64,000 nucleotides of DNA, taken from the NCBI GenBank assembly GCA_018660505.1, contig JABJKE010000030.1, forward strand, positions 1 to 64,000. The letters are read 5' to 3'. The DNA comes from Rhodobiaceae bacterium. Its GTDB lineage: Bacteria; Pseudomonadota; Alphaproteobacteria; RS24. The notes under the pieces were generated by a model. That model did no database searches. It had not been told where the DNA came from and saw only the letters and a program-made list of their open reading frames with translations. The position numbers and the translations under genes are program-made. Shown here one piece after another: positions 38,990 through 49,758 of the stretch (positions within the stretch are counted from its first letter, which is position 1; every line of letters starts with the position of its first letter).

Positions 38990-39432
38990 GCGATATCCTC
39001 TAAGGTTAAAGCCAGAAAATCCCGCCAGACATCATCCATCTGCGGCATCCATTTGGTCAGCAAAGGCGTCGTCGCTTGTGGCGGCGCCACGCCCTTCAAC
39101 AGGGTCAGATATTTAAACATAAAGGCCGAAACGCGCGCATTGACTTGGCAATGCACCAGAATTTTTTGCCCCTCTAGGGCTTCCATCAAACGGCAAAATT
39201 GGCTCAAATGCGCCGCCGTCGGCGCCTCGAACGGGACTGGCAGATGGATATAACTCATGCCCTGCGCGCTGACCAATTGCCCCTCATGGGCAATCGCATC
39301 GTCGCTATCGGGCATCGCTAAATTAACCACCACCGCATAGCCCTCGCCCGCCAAAGGCGCGAAATCCTCGGCCTTCGGCTGACCGCTTGTGCCGATGCGC
39401 GGCGTCAGGAGATGAAAATTTCGAAGCAGCAT
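38986..39432 (-). CDS. DUF442-like tyrosine-phosphatase-fold protein
   Basis: 148-aa protein related to the DUF442/Blh family. The phosphate loop VHCQVNARVSAF places C95 and R100 four residues apart (CX4R) instead of the CX5R of classical tyrosine phosphatases. This spacing recurs in the subfamily, so activity is open. It overlaps the GFA gene by four bases. Confidence 0.75.
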   Translation of the reverse strand: MLLRNFHLLTPRIGTSGQPKAEDFAPLAGEGYAVVVNLAMPDSDDAIAHEGQLVSAQGMSYIHLPVPFEAPTAAHLSQFCRLMEALEGQKILVHCQVNARVSAFMFKYLTLLKGVAPPQATTPLLTKWMPQMDDVWRDFLALTLEDIA

Positions 39433-39486
39433 AGTTTTCTCCTTGGTTTTATTATTGGAGACCCCGCGCGCCTATCGTCGCCCTAT

Positions 39487-39930
39487 TTAGTCTTGGGTCA
39501 GCACGTAGGTTAGCAATTCCACCACCTGCTCTGGCGTCGTGGCCCACGCCATGGCGGCGGCGTCCACTTCCTTCAGCGGGTGGATGATATCCGCCTCATG
39601 CAGCGTGATGTAAGGCGTGCCAAGCGCGGCACAATAGCCCGCATCGAAAGCGGCATTCCATTGTTTGTATTTATCGCCAAACCGCACCACCGCGACATCG
39701 CATTGCTCGATCAGCGTCTTGGTGCGAATGGCATTTACTTTGGCCGATTTATGATCGCGCCAGAAGCTGTCTTCTTCTGCGCCTAAAAAATCGCCTGCCG
39801 CATCGCTGGCTTCATGGTTGGTCACCGCCGAGGTGAAAGCGACATCGAGGTTTTGCGTCGCGCAGCCTTGTTCAATCTGGTCGCGCCAATCGGTATGAAT
39901 TTCGCCCGATAGATAAACTGTCATAGTCAT
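39487..39930 (-). CDS. YtoQ family protein
   Basis: 147-aa soluble protein. N-terminal VYLSGEIHTDWRDQI and the later QWNAAFDAGYCAALG match the YtoQ family, distantly like nucleoside deoxyribosyltransferases. Start may be at 39930 or two codons later. No biochemical role is established. Confidence 0.82.
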   Translation of the reverse strand: MTMTVYLSGEIHTDWRDQIEQGCATQNLDVAFTSAVTNHEASDAAGDFLGAEEDSFWRDHKSAKVNAIRTKTLIEQCDVAVVRFGDKYKQWNAAFDAGYCAALGTPYITLHEADIIHPLKEVDAAAMAWATTPEQVVELLTYVLTQD

Positions 39931-40045
39931 AAAATGGTCTCCGATTGAGGTTTAGGGCTCGCGCCACATTAGAAGAAGCGCCTATCAAATGAAGGATAAA
40001 CAATAGAAAACACATAAATCAGCCCGCTGGCAAGCGCAAGCTTGG

Positions 40046-40061
40046 CGCGCGGAGCCGCGCG
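40046..40061 (-). terminator. GC-rich hairpin after ppnP
   Basis: cgcgcg, loop gagc, cgcgcg lies four bases beyond the ppnP stop on the minus strand. No T-run; possible transcription end. Confidence 0.35.
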
Positions 40062-40065
40062 GGCT

Positions 40066-40389
40066 TTAGCGCAAATAAGTGCAGCAATAATGGGTGATAC
40101 GATGCACTTTGAGCTGAAAGCTAGCATTGGCAGGCACATGAAACACTTGTGCCTCGCGAATGTGCAACCAATCGTCGGCCTCTGGCAGCAGCACGTCTAG
40201 CTCGCCGGAAGAAATATCCATTTCTTCTGCCGCCTCTGTGCCAAATTCATATTCGCCCGGCAACATGACGCCGAGTGTTTTTTGGCTGCCATCGGCCAAG
40301 ACAATCGTGCGACTGGTGACTTTGCCATCGAAATAAACATTGGCCTCGCGGGCGACGGATACATTTTGAAATTCAAGCTCATTCGACAT
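40066..40389 (-). CDS. ppnP: Pyrimidine/purine nucleoside phosphorylase
   Basis: 107-aa single-domain cupin of the PpnP (DUF1255) family, which phosphorolyses several nucleosides to base and ribose-1-phosphate. The N-terminal NVYFDGKVTSRTIVLADG and central LPGEYEFGTEAAEEMDI are characteristic. It follows the DUF1330 gene by 9 bases on the same strand. Confidence 0.92.
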   Translation of the reverse strand: MSNELEFQNVSVAREANVYFDGKVTSRTIVLADGSQKTLGVMLPGEYEFGTEAAEEMDISSGELDVLLPEADDWLHIREAQVFHVPANASFQLKVHRITHYCCTYLR

Positions 40390-40398
40390 GGAAAACTC

Positions 40399-40836
40399 TC
40401 ACTTTGACGGGTCGGGGGATGGCGCAGAACACGCAAACAGCGTTCGGTATACCAAACCCGCCTTGCGATGCACAATAGCTTCTTGATAGGCGGCGCTGGC
40501 GAACATATCGAGATAGGCTTGGCGCGACGGGTAGTGAATGATAATCACCTCATCCGCATCGGCCGGGCCCACAAAGCCCAGCTCAACCGCCTCGCGAAAC
40601 GCGACAGAGCCGCCCAGCGCAAAAATCATCGGCCCGACCGCGGCCGCATATTCGCCATAGGCTTCGCGCCCCGTTCGTTTCGGCGCCCTCATCTCGGCGG
40701 GATAATCGGCTTGGGGCTTATATTTGATGATATTGACCATGTGAAAGGGGCCATCTTGGCCAAGGGCAACAATTTGCGCCAGCGCCTCTAGTTGAGCTGG
40801 CGTGGGTTCGGTTGTTTGGGCGGAAGGAGAAGTCAT
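40399..40836 (-). CDS. DUF1330 domain-containing protein
   Basis: 145-aa ferredoxin-like (dimeric alpha-beta barrel) protein. HMVNIIKYKP near residue 32 and VIIIHYPSRQAYLDM near 98 match DUF1330. The ATG at 40836 is preceded by aaggaga; longer frames run into the CPBP gene. Function unknown. Confidence 0.82.
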   Translation of the reverse strand: MTSPSAQTTEPTPAQLEALAQIVALGQDGPFHMVNIIKYKPQADYPAEMRAPKRTGREAYGEYAAAVGPMIFALGGSVAFREAVELGFVGPADADEVIIIHYPSRQAYLDMFASAAYQEAIVHRKAGLVYRTLFACSAPSPDPSK

Positions 40837-40859
40837 AAAGAAAAACGCCTTCGGATAAA

Positions 40860-41588
40860 TTAGTGCCAGGCGGCATGGAAGAGAAAATGAACCGAGACCC
40901 AGCTGATATGGGTCATCATGTGGGCCATCATCGAACATTCCAGCCCTTTTTTCCAATATAAATATCCATATACAACGCCGGCCGTGGAATTGGCGATGAG
41001 AATATAGGCCAGCACCCCCCAAGAGACAGTTTCGAGATGCGCGTAGGCTATCGGTAAATGCCCGGCCGCAAATAAAAACGAAGACAGGAGAATAGCCGCA
41101 ACAAAAACCCAATCTGCCTTGGATTTCGTGATTTTGAAAATCAGCCAAACGATAAGCGTCATGAGCCCGAAACGCATCATGATTTCTTCACTCAGGCCGC
41201 CATATAAAAGCGCCGTGATAAAACTTAGATCAAGGCTCGGCGATTGATGATGAATACGCCCCGTCATCCCTATCTCGCTGACAAGGGAAATACCCATTAA
41301 AACCACGCCAAGTCCGGCTCCAGCCATCCCGCCAAATTTCAAAACATCTTTGAGGCGCGGCTTCATCTCTTCAAAGTCAAATTTTTCGGAAAGTATCGGA
41401 GCCCCAAGCCCAACTTGGCGATGAACCAGCGTGCCCAAGACAATGGCAACGATTAAAAGGAGAAAAGGTTGGACGAGCGACATAAGCGCTTTGGAATTAG
41501 GTAAGGGAAGAAGAACAAGCGTCAACACACCTAAGACGCCGAGCAAAAACAATCTTATTGCCAAGCGAACATCCATTTGCCGTGTCAC
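40860..41588 (-). CDS. CPBP-family intramembrane glutamic protease
   Basis: 242-aa membrane protein with about seven hydrophobic segments. The catalytic motif EExxxR is at residues 134-139, followed by H177 (FLFAAGH) and a C-terminal His-rich MMAHMMTH motif. CPBP proteins are Rce1-like proteases; bacterial members process peptides or give bacteriocin immunity. The neighbours give no peptide substrate. Confidence 0.85.
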   Translation of the reverse strand: MTRQMDVRLAIRLFLLGVLGVLTLVLLPLPNSKALMSLVQPFLLLIVAIVLGTLVHRQVGLGAPILSEKFDFEEMKPRLKDVLKFGGMAGAGLGVVLMGISLVSEIGMTGRIHHQSPSLDLSFITALLYGGLSEEIMMRFGLMTLIVWLIFKITKSKADWVFVAAILLSSFLFAAGHLPIAYAHLETVSWGVLAYILIANSTAGVVYGYLYWKKGLECSMMAHMMTHISWVSVHFLFHAAWH

Positions 41589-41714
41589 ATCGCATTCCTC
41601 TTCTTCTCACCCAATCTTTGGCGCTGGGCTTATCCCTCTATATCGAACCATCTGCATTGTTCGAGCAAGGGCTTGTCTTTTGGCAGTAGGCTTACCTGGT
41701 TTTAGGCCTATCGA

Positions 41715-42488
41715 TTAGCCCGCCGACACGAGCTCTTTGCGTTTGCGAATGACGTTGCTGCCAAGAACAAAGACCCCGCCGACCATGCCGCCCACCAGCG
41801 CCGACAAAACAAGGGTTAGCGCAATTTTAGGCGATGTCTTCGCGGGCCGCGTTGGCCGTTCTAAGCTAAGCACCTGCGCCCCTTTGTTCGCCGCAACAAT
41901 AAACCTATCAATGGCCAAGAGGTTTCCAATAATGGTTTCACTTGAGTTTGAAATATCTTCGAAGCGCGCTTCAATAATATTGAGTTCATCCTGTGCCCGC
42001 ATAACGTAATCCGACGTGAGCAAATCATTAATATGAGCAGCATAAATATAGAAATCATTCAGCGTGTTAAGGCTGCCGGTCTTAACCAGAATATAGGTCC
42101 CCAGTTTTTTCTCTGAAATCAACATCGCCAATCGGCTGTCGTCATCTTTGGATACGATAAATCCATCTACCAATTCCGTGCGCGCTAAGTCTGTGTAGAT
42201 TATGCTTAGGTTATCGTTTTTCTTTTTCCACGTCTCGAATACTTTCTTGGAGAAAAACATCCTTTGAAAATCAGCTGAGGCTTTTTCGCCTTCGTAGAAA
42301 GGCGGCAGACTGTCGACGTTATAGATTATTTTCGATTCATAGACTGGCGTCTGAAAAACAACAAACACAAGGCTAAGCAAAACTGGAATTGTCGTAAAAA
42401 TGGCCAACAGCCATTTTCCATTCCATAAGGTTTCGACAAGCTCAAACAAATCGATTTCATCGTCGTGAAGGGACTGCATATCTGACAT
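41715..42488 (-). CDS. Wzz/chain-length determinant family protein
   Basis: 257-aa inner-membrane protein: membrane segments near residues 27-47 and 224-246 flank a periplasmic domain with coiled-coil tendency, the classic Wzz layout; IDLFELVETLWNGKW is the typical start. Such proteins set polysaccharide length. No glycosyltransferase, polymerase or flippase is adjacent, so it is an orphan here. Slightly AT-richer than its neighbours. Confidence 0.82.
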   Translation of the reverse strand: MSDMQSLHDDEIDLFELVETLWNGKWLLAIFTTIPVLLSLVFVVFQTPVYESKIIYNVDSLPPFYEGEKASADFQRMFFSKKVFETWKKKNDNLSIIYTDLARTELVDGFIVSKDDDSRLAMLISEKKLGTYILVKTGSLNTLNDFYIYAAHINDLLTSDYVMRAQDELNIIEARFEDISNSSETIIGNLLAIDRFIVAANKGAQVLSLERPTRPAKTSPKIALTLVLSALVGGMVGGVFVLGSNVIRKRKELVSAG

Positions 42489-42698
42489 TAAAGTGACTCC
42501 ATCCTCATGGGCGCCCAGGCAATATAGGGGTTAGCCTCCCGCACATAACGGACAGAGATTCGCAATTTACTGCGAGACGACAGGCAAGAGGTCATAGGGC
42601 GCTTTCTTTTAGATACTTTCGCGTCCGCTTTTATCATTGTTTTCTTCGACTGTAAAAGACTATGGCCAAAGCAAGGCATAAGCACTTGTTTTTATTCA

Positions 42699-44243
42699 TT
42701 ATTCCCACTCAATCGTTCCCGGGGGTTTCGACGTAATGTCATAGACCACGCGGTTGATGCCCCGCACTTCATTAATGATACGGGTCGATACACGGCCTAA
42801 AAACGCGTGCGTAAAGGGATAATAATCCGCTGTCATGCCATCCGTCGAGGTTACCGCGCGCAGCGCGCAGACGTAATCATAGGTTCGGCTGTCGCCCATC
42901 ACGCCCACGGTGCGGACCGGCAGCAGCACGGCGAAAGCCTGCCAAATTTCATCATACAGGCCCTGTTTGCGAATTTCATCGAGATAGACCGTGTCGGCTT
43001 TTCGCAAAATATCCAGCTTCTCACCGGTAATTTCGCCCGGAATGCGAATGGCTAAGCCGGGGCCCGGGAAAGGATGTCGACCCACAAAGGCCTCGGGCAG
43101 ACCCAATTCTTGGCCCAGCGCGCGCACTTCGTCTTTAAACAATTCGCGCACTGGCTCCACCAAACTCATGTTCATCCGCTCGGGAAGCCCGCCAACATTA
43201 TGATGACTTTTAATCGTCACACTCGGGCCGCCCGTAAACGAGACGCTTTCAATCACATCTGGATATAGCGTGCCTTGCGCCAAGAAGTCGGCACCGCCGG
43301 CCGCTTTGGCTTCTTTTTCAAACACATCGATAAAAGTGCCACCGATGATTTTGCGTTTTTGCTCGGGGTCCGAGACGCCCTCTAATTTGCCACGGAACAA
43401 ATCAGCCGCATTATTATGCACCAGCTTAATATTGAAATGATCGCGGAACAGCGTCACCACTTCTTCGCTTTCGCCAGCCCGCATCATGCCCGTATCGACA
43501 TAAACGCAGGTTAATTGCTCGCCAATCGCTTCGTGCAAGAGCACCGCCACGACCGAGCTATCGACGCCGCCCGACAGACCGCAAATCACGCGCCCCTCGC
43601 CCACTTGCGCGCGAATGTCAGCGATGGCTTTTTCGCGAAACGCCGCCATCGTCCAATCGCCTTGGCACCCGGCAATTTTATGGGTGAAATTTTCCAGCAT
43701 TTTGGCGCCATCTGGCGTATGCACCACTTCGGGGTGAAACTGCACGGCGTAAATTTTCTTCTCTAGATTGGCAATCGCCGCATAGGGGGCGTTTTCCGAA
43801 GTGCCAATACTCTCAAAACCATCGGGCAATTGGCTGACACGGTCGCCATGGCTCATCCAAACTTGCACGCTATCGCCCGCCTGCCCCACGCCGTCGAACA
43901 AGGGCGAGGCGGTTTTAATGTCCAGCATGGCGCGGCCAAATTCTTGCTCGTCGGATTTTTCCACCGAGCCGCCCAATTGCGCACAAAGCGTTTGCTGGCC
44001 ATAGCAAATGCCTAATATCGGCAGGCCCGAATTTAAAATAACCTCGGGCGCGCGCGGCGTGTCTATATCGGCCACAGAATTTGGCCCACCAGATAGAATA
44101 ACCGCCCGTGGCGCCATTTCAGCGAAAGCTTTTTCGGCCGCATTAAACGGAGCAATTTCGCAATAGACCCCGCTCTCTCGAACGCGCCGCGCAATCAGCT
44201 GCGTGACTTGCGAGCCGAAATCTACAATTAAAATACGATCCAT
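42699..44243 (-). CDS. guaA: GMP synthase (glutamine-hydrolysing)
   Basis: Amidates XMP to GMP. 514 aa; class I glutaminase triad C80, H170, E172; ATP pyrophosphatase P-loop SGGVDSS (224-230); C-terminal dimerisation domain ending KPPGTIEWE. It follows the TPR gene by 2 bases; guaB and rsmB lie just upstream on the same strand. Confidence 0.98.
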   Translation of the reverse strand: MDRILIVDFGSQVTQLIARRVRESGVYCEIAPFNAAEKAFAEMAPRAVILSGGPNSVADIDTPRAPEVILNSGLPILGICYGQQTLCAQLGGSVEKSDEQEFGRAMLDIKTASPLFDGVGQAGDSVQVWMSHGDRVSQLPDGFESIGTSENAPYAAIANLEKKIYAVQFHPEVVHTPDGAKMLENFTHKIAGCQGDWTMAAFREKAIADIRAQVGEGRVICGLSGGVDSSVVAVLLHEAIGEQLTCVYVDTGMMRAGESEEVVTLFRDHFNIKLVHNNAADLFRGKLEGVSDPEQKRKIIGGTFIDVFEKEAKAAGGADFLAQGTLYPDVIESVSFTGGPSVTIKSHHNVGGLPERMNMSLVEPVRELFKDEVRALGQELGLPEAFVGRHPFPGPGLAIRIPGEITGEKLDILRKADTVYLDEIRKQGLYDEIWQAFAVLLPVRTVGVMGDSRTYDYVCALRAVTSTDGMTADYYPFTHAFLGRVSTRIINEVRGINRVVYDITSKPPGTIEWE

Positions 44244-44245
44244 AA

Positions 44246-44764
44246 TCAGTCCTTTTTGGAGCTTTCGGGCTGGCTGTTTTCAGCCCCCGCCGTTTGCGTT
44301 TGAGCAATCGCCGCCGCCAATTCATTAGCAGATTGGCACGGCGCAGCGCATAAGCGGCGCAACACAGAAAGCGATTTTTCAGCCTGCTCGATATCTTCAA
44401 TCGCCAAAGCCGCATCGCCTTGCAGACGCAAGGCGGCCAAGTCACCGGGTTCGATATCCAGCCCGACGCCGATAAGCCGCAAGGCCTCTTCTTTATTGTC
44501 CAACCTGCCCTGCGCTTGGCCTTTCACCACATAGGCCCGCGCATTGCCCGGATTGGCGGTCAAAGCCAAATTGAGCAATTCATCCGCTTTGGCCACTTTA
44601 TCGGCCGCCAATTGCGCTTCCGCTTGGCTCACCAAACGGGCCGATAAGCTGCGATAGCTATCGGAAATAGCCGCCGCGGGGCTAAGGCTCGCAAGGCCAA
44701 ACAGAGCCATGAAACCAAGCGCTGAAGATAATGTAGAAAAAGATTTGGTCATAAGCTGTCTCAT
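44246..44764 (-). CDS. Exported tetratricopeptide-repeat protein
   Basis: 172-aa protein with a signal peptide (cleavage near SPAAAIS) and about two TPR units ([20 protein letters not shown] and the following helices). An ATG at 44752 would give a more ordinary signal peptide than 44764. C-terminus is Ser/Glu/Lys-rich. Between rsmB and guaA; role unknown. Confidence 0.78.
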   Translation of the reverse strand: MRQLMTKSFSTLSSALGFMALFGLASLSPAAAISDSYRSLSARLVSQAEAQLAADKVAKADELLNLALTANPGNARAYVVKGQAQGRLDNKEEALRLIGVGLDIEPGDLAALRLQGDAALAIEDIEQAEKSLSVLRRLCAAPCQSANELAAAIAQTQTAGAENSQPESSKKD

Positions 44765-44802
44765 GCAGGTTGGATTAGGGGGTCATCTTACCCCAAGTTG
44801 CT

Positions 44803-46049
44803 TCAACTGGTGGAAAGATTTTGCAGCACCGCACAATACAGACCATCCGTATCGCTGTTCAGCGGATGCAATTGGGTTTGGCCCGCGCTGCCAAACGGCA
44901 GAACCGTTTCTACCCGCTGAAACGAGGGGGTTTCTTGTAAAAAAGCTTCAATCTGCTGGTCGTTCTCCGACGCCAAAAGGGAGCAGGTGATATAGACCAA
45001 ACGCCCGCTGGGCTGCACCAGCAAAGCGGCTTCGGTTAAAATATCGGCCTGCAGTTGATGCAGCTCTGCCAAATCTTCTGGCGTCAGGCGCCATTTGGTT
45101 TCGGGCGAGCGGCGCCAGCGACCGGTGCCACTGCACGGCACATCGGCGACCACTAAATCGCAGCTTTCCGTGAAATCCAACACTTGCGCCGGCTTCACGA
45201 TTTGCAAAATATCGACGCCCGCGCGTTTGGCTCTTGGCCGTTGGCCGTTCATCCGTCCGGCAATCGCGTCATGCACCAACAACACGCCTTGGTTTTCCAT
45301 TTGCGCCGCCAGAGCCAAGGCTTTGCCACCCGCGCCCGCACAAAAATCCATTACCGTTTGGCCCGGTCGGGCGTCGCAAATTTGTGCCACACCTTGCGCG
45401 CCCGCATCTTGCACCTCGATGAGACCTTGCTTGAACGCCTCGCTATCGACCAAACGCGGCGCGCCTTCAAAGCGCAAACCTGTATCGATATGCGGATGCC
45501 GCATGGGCTCGAACCCCTCTTCTTGCAAAGCCGTCATCGCCGCTTCGCGGTCGGTTTTCAACAGGTTGACCCGCACATCGACGGGCGCCCGCTCTAGCAT
45601 GGCCAGCAACACGGCTTGGGTTTGCTCGCCCAATTGCGCCTCAATATCGCCCATCAACCATTCTGGCACGGAACACAAGCCAGCTTTGGTCTGCGTGCCA
45701 TCGCGCGCCAAGGCTTGGGTCAAAGCCTCCACCTGCGCCGCCTCTAAAGGGTCCGGTGCATGGGCGCTGCCATCGGCCAAAGCCATGGCTGCCTCTGGGC
45801 TCTCGCCTTCCAACACAATGGTTGCCAAAAGGCAGACCAGCAAAGGGTCATCCGCTTCTAGGCGCGCCGTTAGCGTGCCGTAATGGCGCAAAATGGCGAA
45901 CAATCGATTGGAGATATCGCGGCGATCTTTCGAGCCCGCATAGCGGTTTTGCCGCCCCCAATTTTGCATTATGCGATCGGCTGGCGTGGCGTCCAACAAG
46001 ACGGTGTTTAATAAATCCGTGAGGGCCTGCAGGCGTGCGGCGGGGCGCA

Positions 46050-46050
<1 letters not shown>
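44803..46050 (-). CDS. rsmB: RsmB/NOP family rRNA cytosine-C5 methyltransferase
   Basis: 415-aa SAM-dependent RNA methyltransferase with an N-terminal NusB-like domain (residues about 1-130). SAM motif DFCAGAGGKALALA; catalytic cysteines in DVPCSGTG and ITCSL. The GTG start shares a base with the guaB stop (TAGTG). Exact rRNA site could be 967 or another cytosine. Confidence 0.9.
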
Positions 46051-47516
<1,466 letters not shown>

Positions 47517-47608
47517 TCAAATCCTCTTCAAAAAGGGAGGTGCATTTGACGAGTTCATGTATCACTAAATGAGGGCTTGTGGCAAAAAATATCTTCGTCC
47601 CGCAAAAA

Positions 47609-48346
47609 TCAGCCATTTTCTGGGGGATAAGCCTCCACCGGCTCGCCCTTAAAATCCATCGCGATGACATAGAGTTCTACCGATTCTTTGCGGCTGGCTT
47701 TCGGCTTCATATGATAGACCTGTTTGAAGCGGCGTTTCAGCTCGTCTAAAAGCTCACGCGAGGCGCCGCCCTGAAACACTTTGGCGCAAAACGCCCCGCC
47801 CGGCTTTAACGCTTCAAAGGCAAACCAAGCCGCCGTTTCGGCCAAGGCCATGGTGCGCAAATGGTCGGTTTGGCGATGTCCGGTCACAGCGGCCGCCATA
47901 TCCGAAATCACCACATCGGCGCGCCGTCCGGCCAGCTCACGCACTTTCGCGGGCGCGCTATCTTCTAAAAAATCGAGTTTTAAAAACTCCACCCCTTGCA
48001 GCGGCTCCATATCTTGCAAATCAATGGCTGCCACAAAGCCTTTGTTTTTGAGCGCCCCAACGCGTTGCGCCGCCACTTGCGCCCAACCACCCGGCGCGCA
48101 GCCAAGGTCGATGACACAAGCGCCCGGTTTGAAAAACTTAAACCGATCATCCATTTCGATAATTTTATAGGCGGCGCGCGAGCGATAGCCATCTGATTTG
48201 GCGGCAGCCACATAGGGGTCATTGAGTTGGCGCTCGAGCCAGCGCGTCGAGGAAAGCTTGCGCCCTCTGGCGGTTTTCACCCGCTCGCGCATGCGGTCTC
48301 CGCGTCTTTGTCCGTCGCCAACGCCCGGCCCTTTTTTATCGCTCAT
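47609..48346 (-). CDS. rlmE: 23S rRNA (uridine2552-2'-O)-methyltransferase
   Basis: RlmE/FtsJ methylates U2552 in the 50S A-site. 245 aa from the ATG at 48346, with a basic N-terminal extension before the core (SRAAYKIIEMDDRFKFF). SAM motif DLGCAPGGWAQVAA. The start overlaps the Ppx/GppA stop by 4 bases. Confidence 0.95.
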   Translation of the reverse strand: MSDKKGPGVGDGQRRGDRMRERVKTARGRKLSSTRWLERQLNDPYVAAAKSDGYRSRAAYKIIEMDDRFKFFKPGACVIDLGCAPGGWAQVAAQRVGALKNKGFVAAIDLQDMEPLQGVEFLKLDFLEDSAPAKVRELAGRRADVVISDMAAAVTGHRQTDHLRTMALAETAAWFAFEALKPGGAFCAKVFQGGASRELLDELKRRFKQVYHMKPKASRKESVELYVIAMDFKGEPVEAYPPENG

Positions 48347-49503
48347 GTGTTTTGTCCTTTTGGCGCCTGACTGGTTTCCGCATTCGGGGAACCGCTGGAA
48401 CGCCGACGACTCCGATTGGAGCGATTGCGGCGATTGCGACGCATATCTTTCTTTATCATACGCAGCAAAAGGCCTTCGCGTAACCCACGATCTGCCACCG
48501 AGACTTGCGCCACCGGCCAGCGCGTATGTATGGCCTCCAAAACCGCACAACCCGACAAGACCAAATCGGCGCGTTGCGCGCCAATGCATGGGTTCTCCGC
48601 CAGCTGGTCGCGGCTCATCTGACGCAGATTGCCAATGACTTTGGTAATATTTTCCGCCGTAATCGTGCAGCCATCGACGACATTGCGGTCGTAGCGCGCT
48701 AAACCCAATTGCACGGCGGCCAGCGTTGTCACGGTTCCGGAGGTGCCAATAATTTGCACGCGGCTCATATCCACCATATCGCTTTGCCGCGCCATGAAAG
48801 CCTGCAAGCGGTCATGGCTTTCTTGCAACATGCCTTCATAGCCATGCTCATAAGGCCCCGGCCCGGCATGGCGCTCCGACAGGCGCACCACACCCAGCGG
48901 CACGCTATCGCTATCGACCAGTTTGAAAAAATCACCATTTGCCGTATGCGGCGAGACTTGGCGCGATAGGCGGCTGATTTCCGTGCTGCCGCCGCCGATA
49001 TCATATAAAATAATATCGTCAACTTTATCATCGAATAAGGAGCCACAGCCAATCGCGGCCAATTCCGCTTCCGCTTTGCCATCGATAATCTCTAAGCGCA
49101 AACCGGTTTCCTTGCGCACCCGTTTGATAAACTCGGCGCCATTGCTTGCGCCCCGACAGGCCTCGGTGGCCACACAGCGCAAACGCACCACATTGGCGCG
49201 GCGAATTTTACTCGCCGCAATTCGCAAAGCCGCCACCGTGCGATCCATCGCGTCTTGCGATAGTTGACCACTGCCCTCTAGCCCTTCGCCAAGACGCACA
49301 ATGCGCGAAAAACTATCGCGCACCCGAAACCCAAGTCCACCCGCACGCTCGACAATCAGCAAACGACAATTATTCGTGCCCAAATCGACAGCGGCATAAA
49401 GACGCGTTTTTTGCGGTTTCGACGGAGAAGATGGCGCGCGCTTCGCGTCAAACTTGCTGGGGGACGCTTTCGAGCTGCCGGGAGGGTTATCTTTACTGAA
49501 CAT
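48343..49503 (-). CDS. Ppx/GppA phosphatase family protein (short form)
   Basis: 386 aa; actin-like ATPase fold with AAVDLGTNNCRLLIV (near residue 37) and YDIGGGSTEI. The first 30 residues are a low-complexity Ser/Pro/Lys segment. It is coupled to rlmE, the usual alphaproteobacterial arrangement, and lacks the long C-terminal domain of the paralogue at 1134-2687. It could act on pppGpp or polyphosphate. Confidence 0.88.
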   Translation of the reverse strand: MFSKDNPPGSSKASPSKFDAKRAPSSPSKPQKTRLYAAVDLGTNNCRLLIVERAGGLGFRVRDSFSRIVRLGEGLEGSGQLSQDAMDRTVAALRIAASKIRRANVVRLRCVATEACRGASNGAEFIKRVRKETGLRLEIIDGKAEAELAAIGCGSLFDDKVDDIILYDIGGGSTEISRLSRQVSPHTANGDFFKLVDSDSVPLGVVRLSERHAGPGPYEHGYEGMLQESHDRLQAFMARQSDMVDMSRVQIIGTSGTVTTLAAVQLGLARYDRNVVDGCTITAENITKVIGNLRQMSRDQLAENPCIGAQRADLVLSGCAVLEAIHTRWPVAQVSVADRGLREGLLLRMIKKDMRRNRRNRSNRSRRRSSGSPNAETSQAPKGQNT

Positions 49504-49673
49504 GTCTCAATTCCCTTGCTGGCACAAGCAGAGCACCAGATCAATAGGCTCACGCCGTATCGGTAGCGTCAACGATAGATTATTTGGCAAGCTGCAAGCA
49601 AGTTAAATGAACGCCGAAAATCGATTAGGCTTTTCTCTGCCACTTGAGACACATGGCTTGCCTTTTTATAAAA

Positions 49674-49697
49674 ACGTGATAGCTTTTCACGTATAAC
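49674..49697 (+). promoter_or_regulatory. Inverted repeat and -10-like box upstream of metY
   Basis: acgtga (49674-49679) and tcacgt (49687-49692) form a 6-bp inverted repeat with a 7-base spacer, and tataac (49692-49697) looks like a -10 box. Position suggests an operator over the -35 region; no known SAM riboswitch pattern was recognised. Confidence 0.35.
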
Positions 49698-49758
49698 ATT
49701 TGGTAAAAATAGCTCGTGCGACATAATGTAGGGATCATCAATAGATTTGGATAAAATT

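Noticed and set aside
42488-42685. 65-codon minus-strand frame whose stop overlaps the wzz start (TAATG)
   Set aside because: The overlap is suggestive, but the basic sequence matches nothing I know and no ribosome site is clear; it may be a leader or chance.
42489-42698. Non-coding stretch between guaA and wzz
   Set aside because: Apart from the weak frame noted above, no RNA gene, repeat or clear terminator is visible.
49569-49724. 51-codon minus-strand frame starting MSHELFLPN between gppA and metY
   Set aside because: No ribosome site, no recognised family, and it covers the likely metY promoter and inverted repeat.
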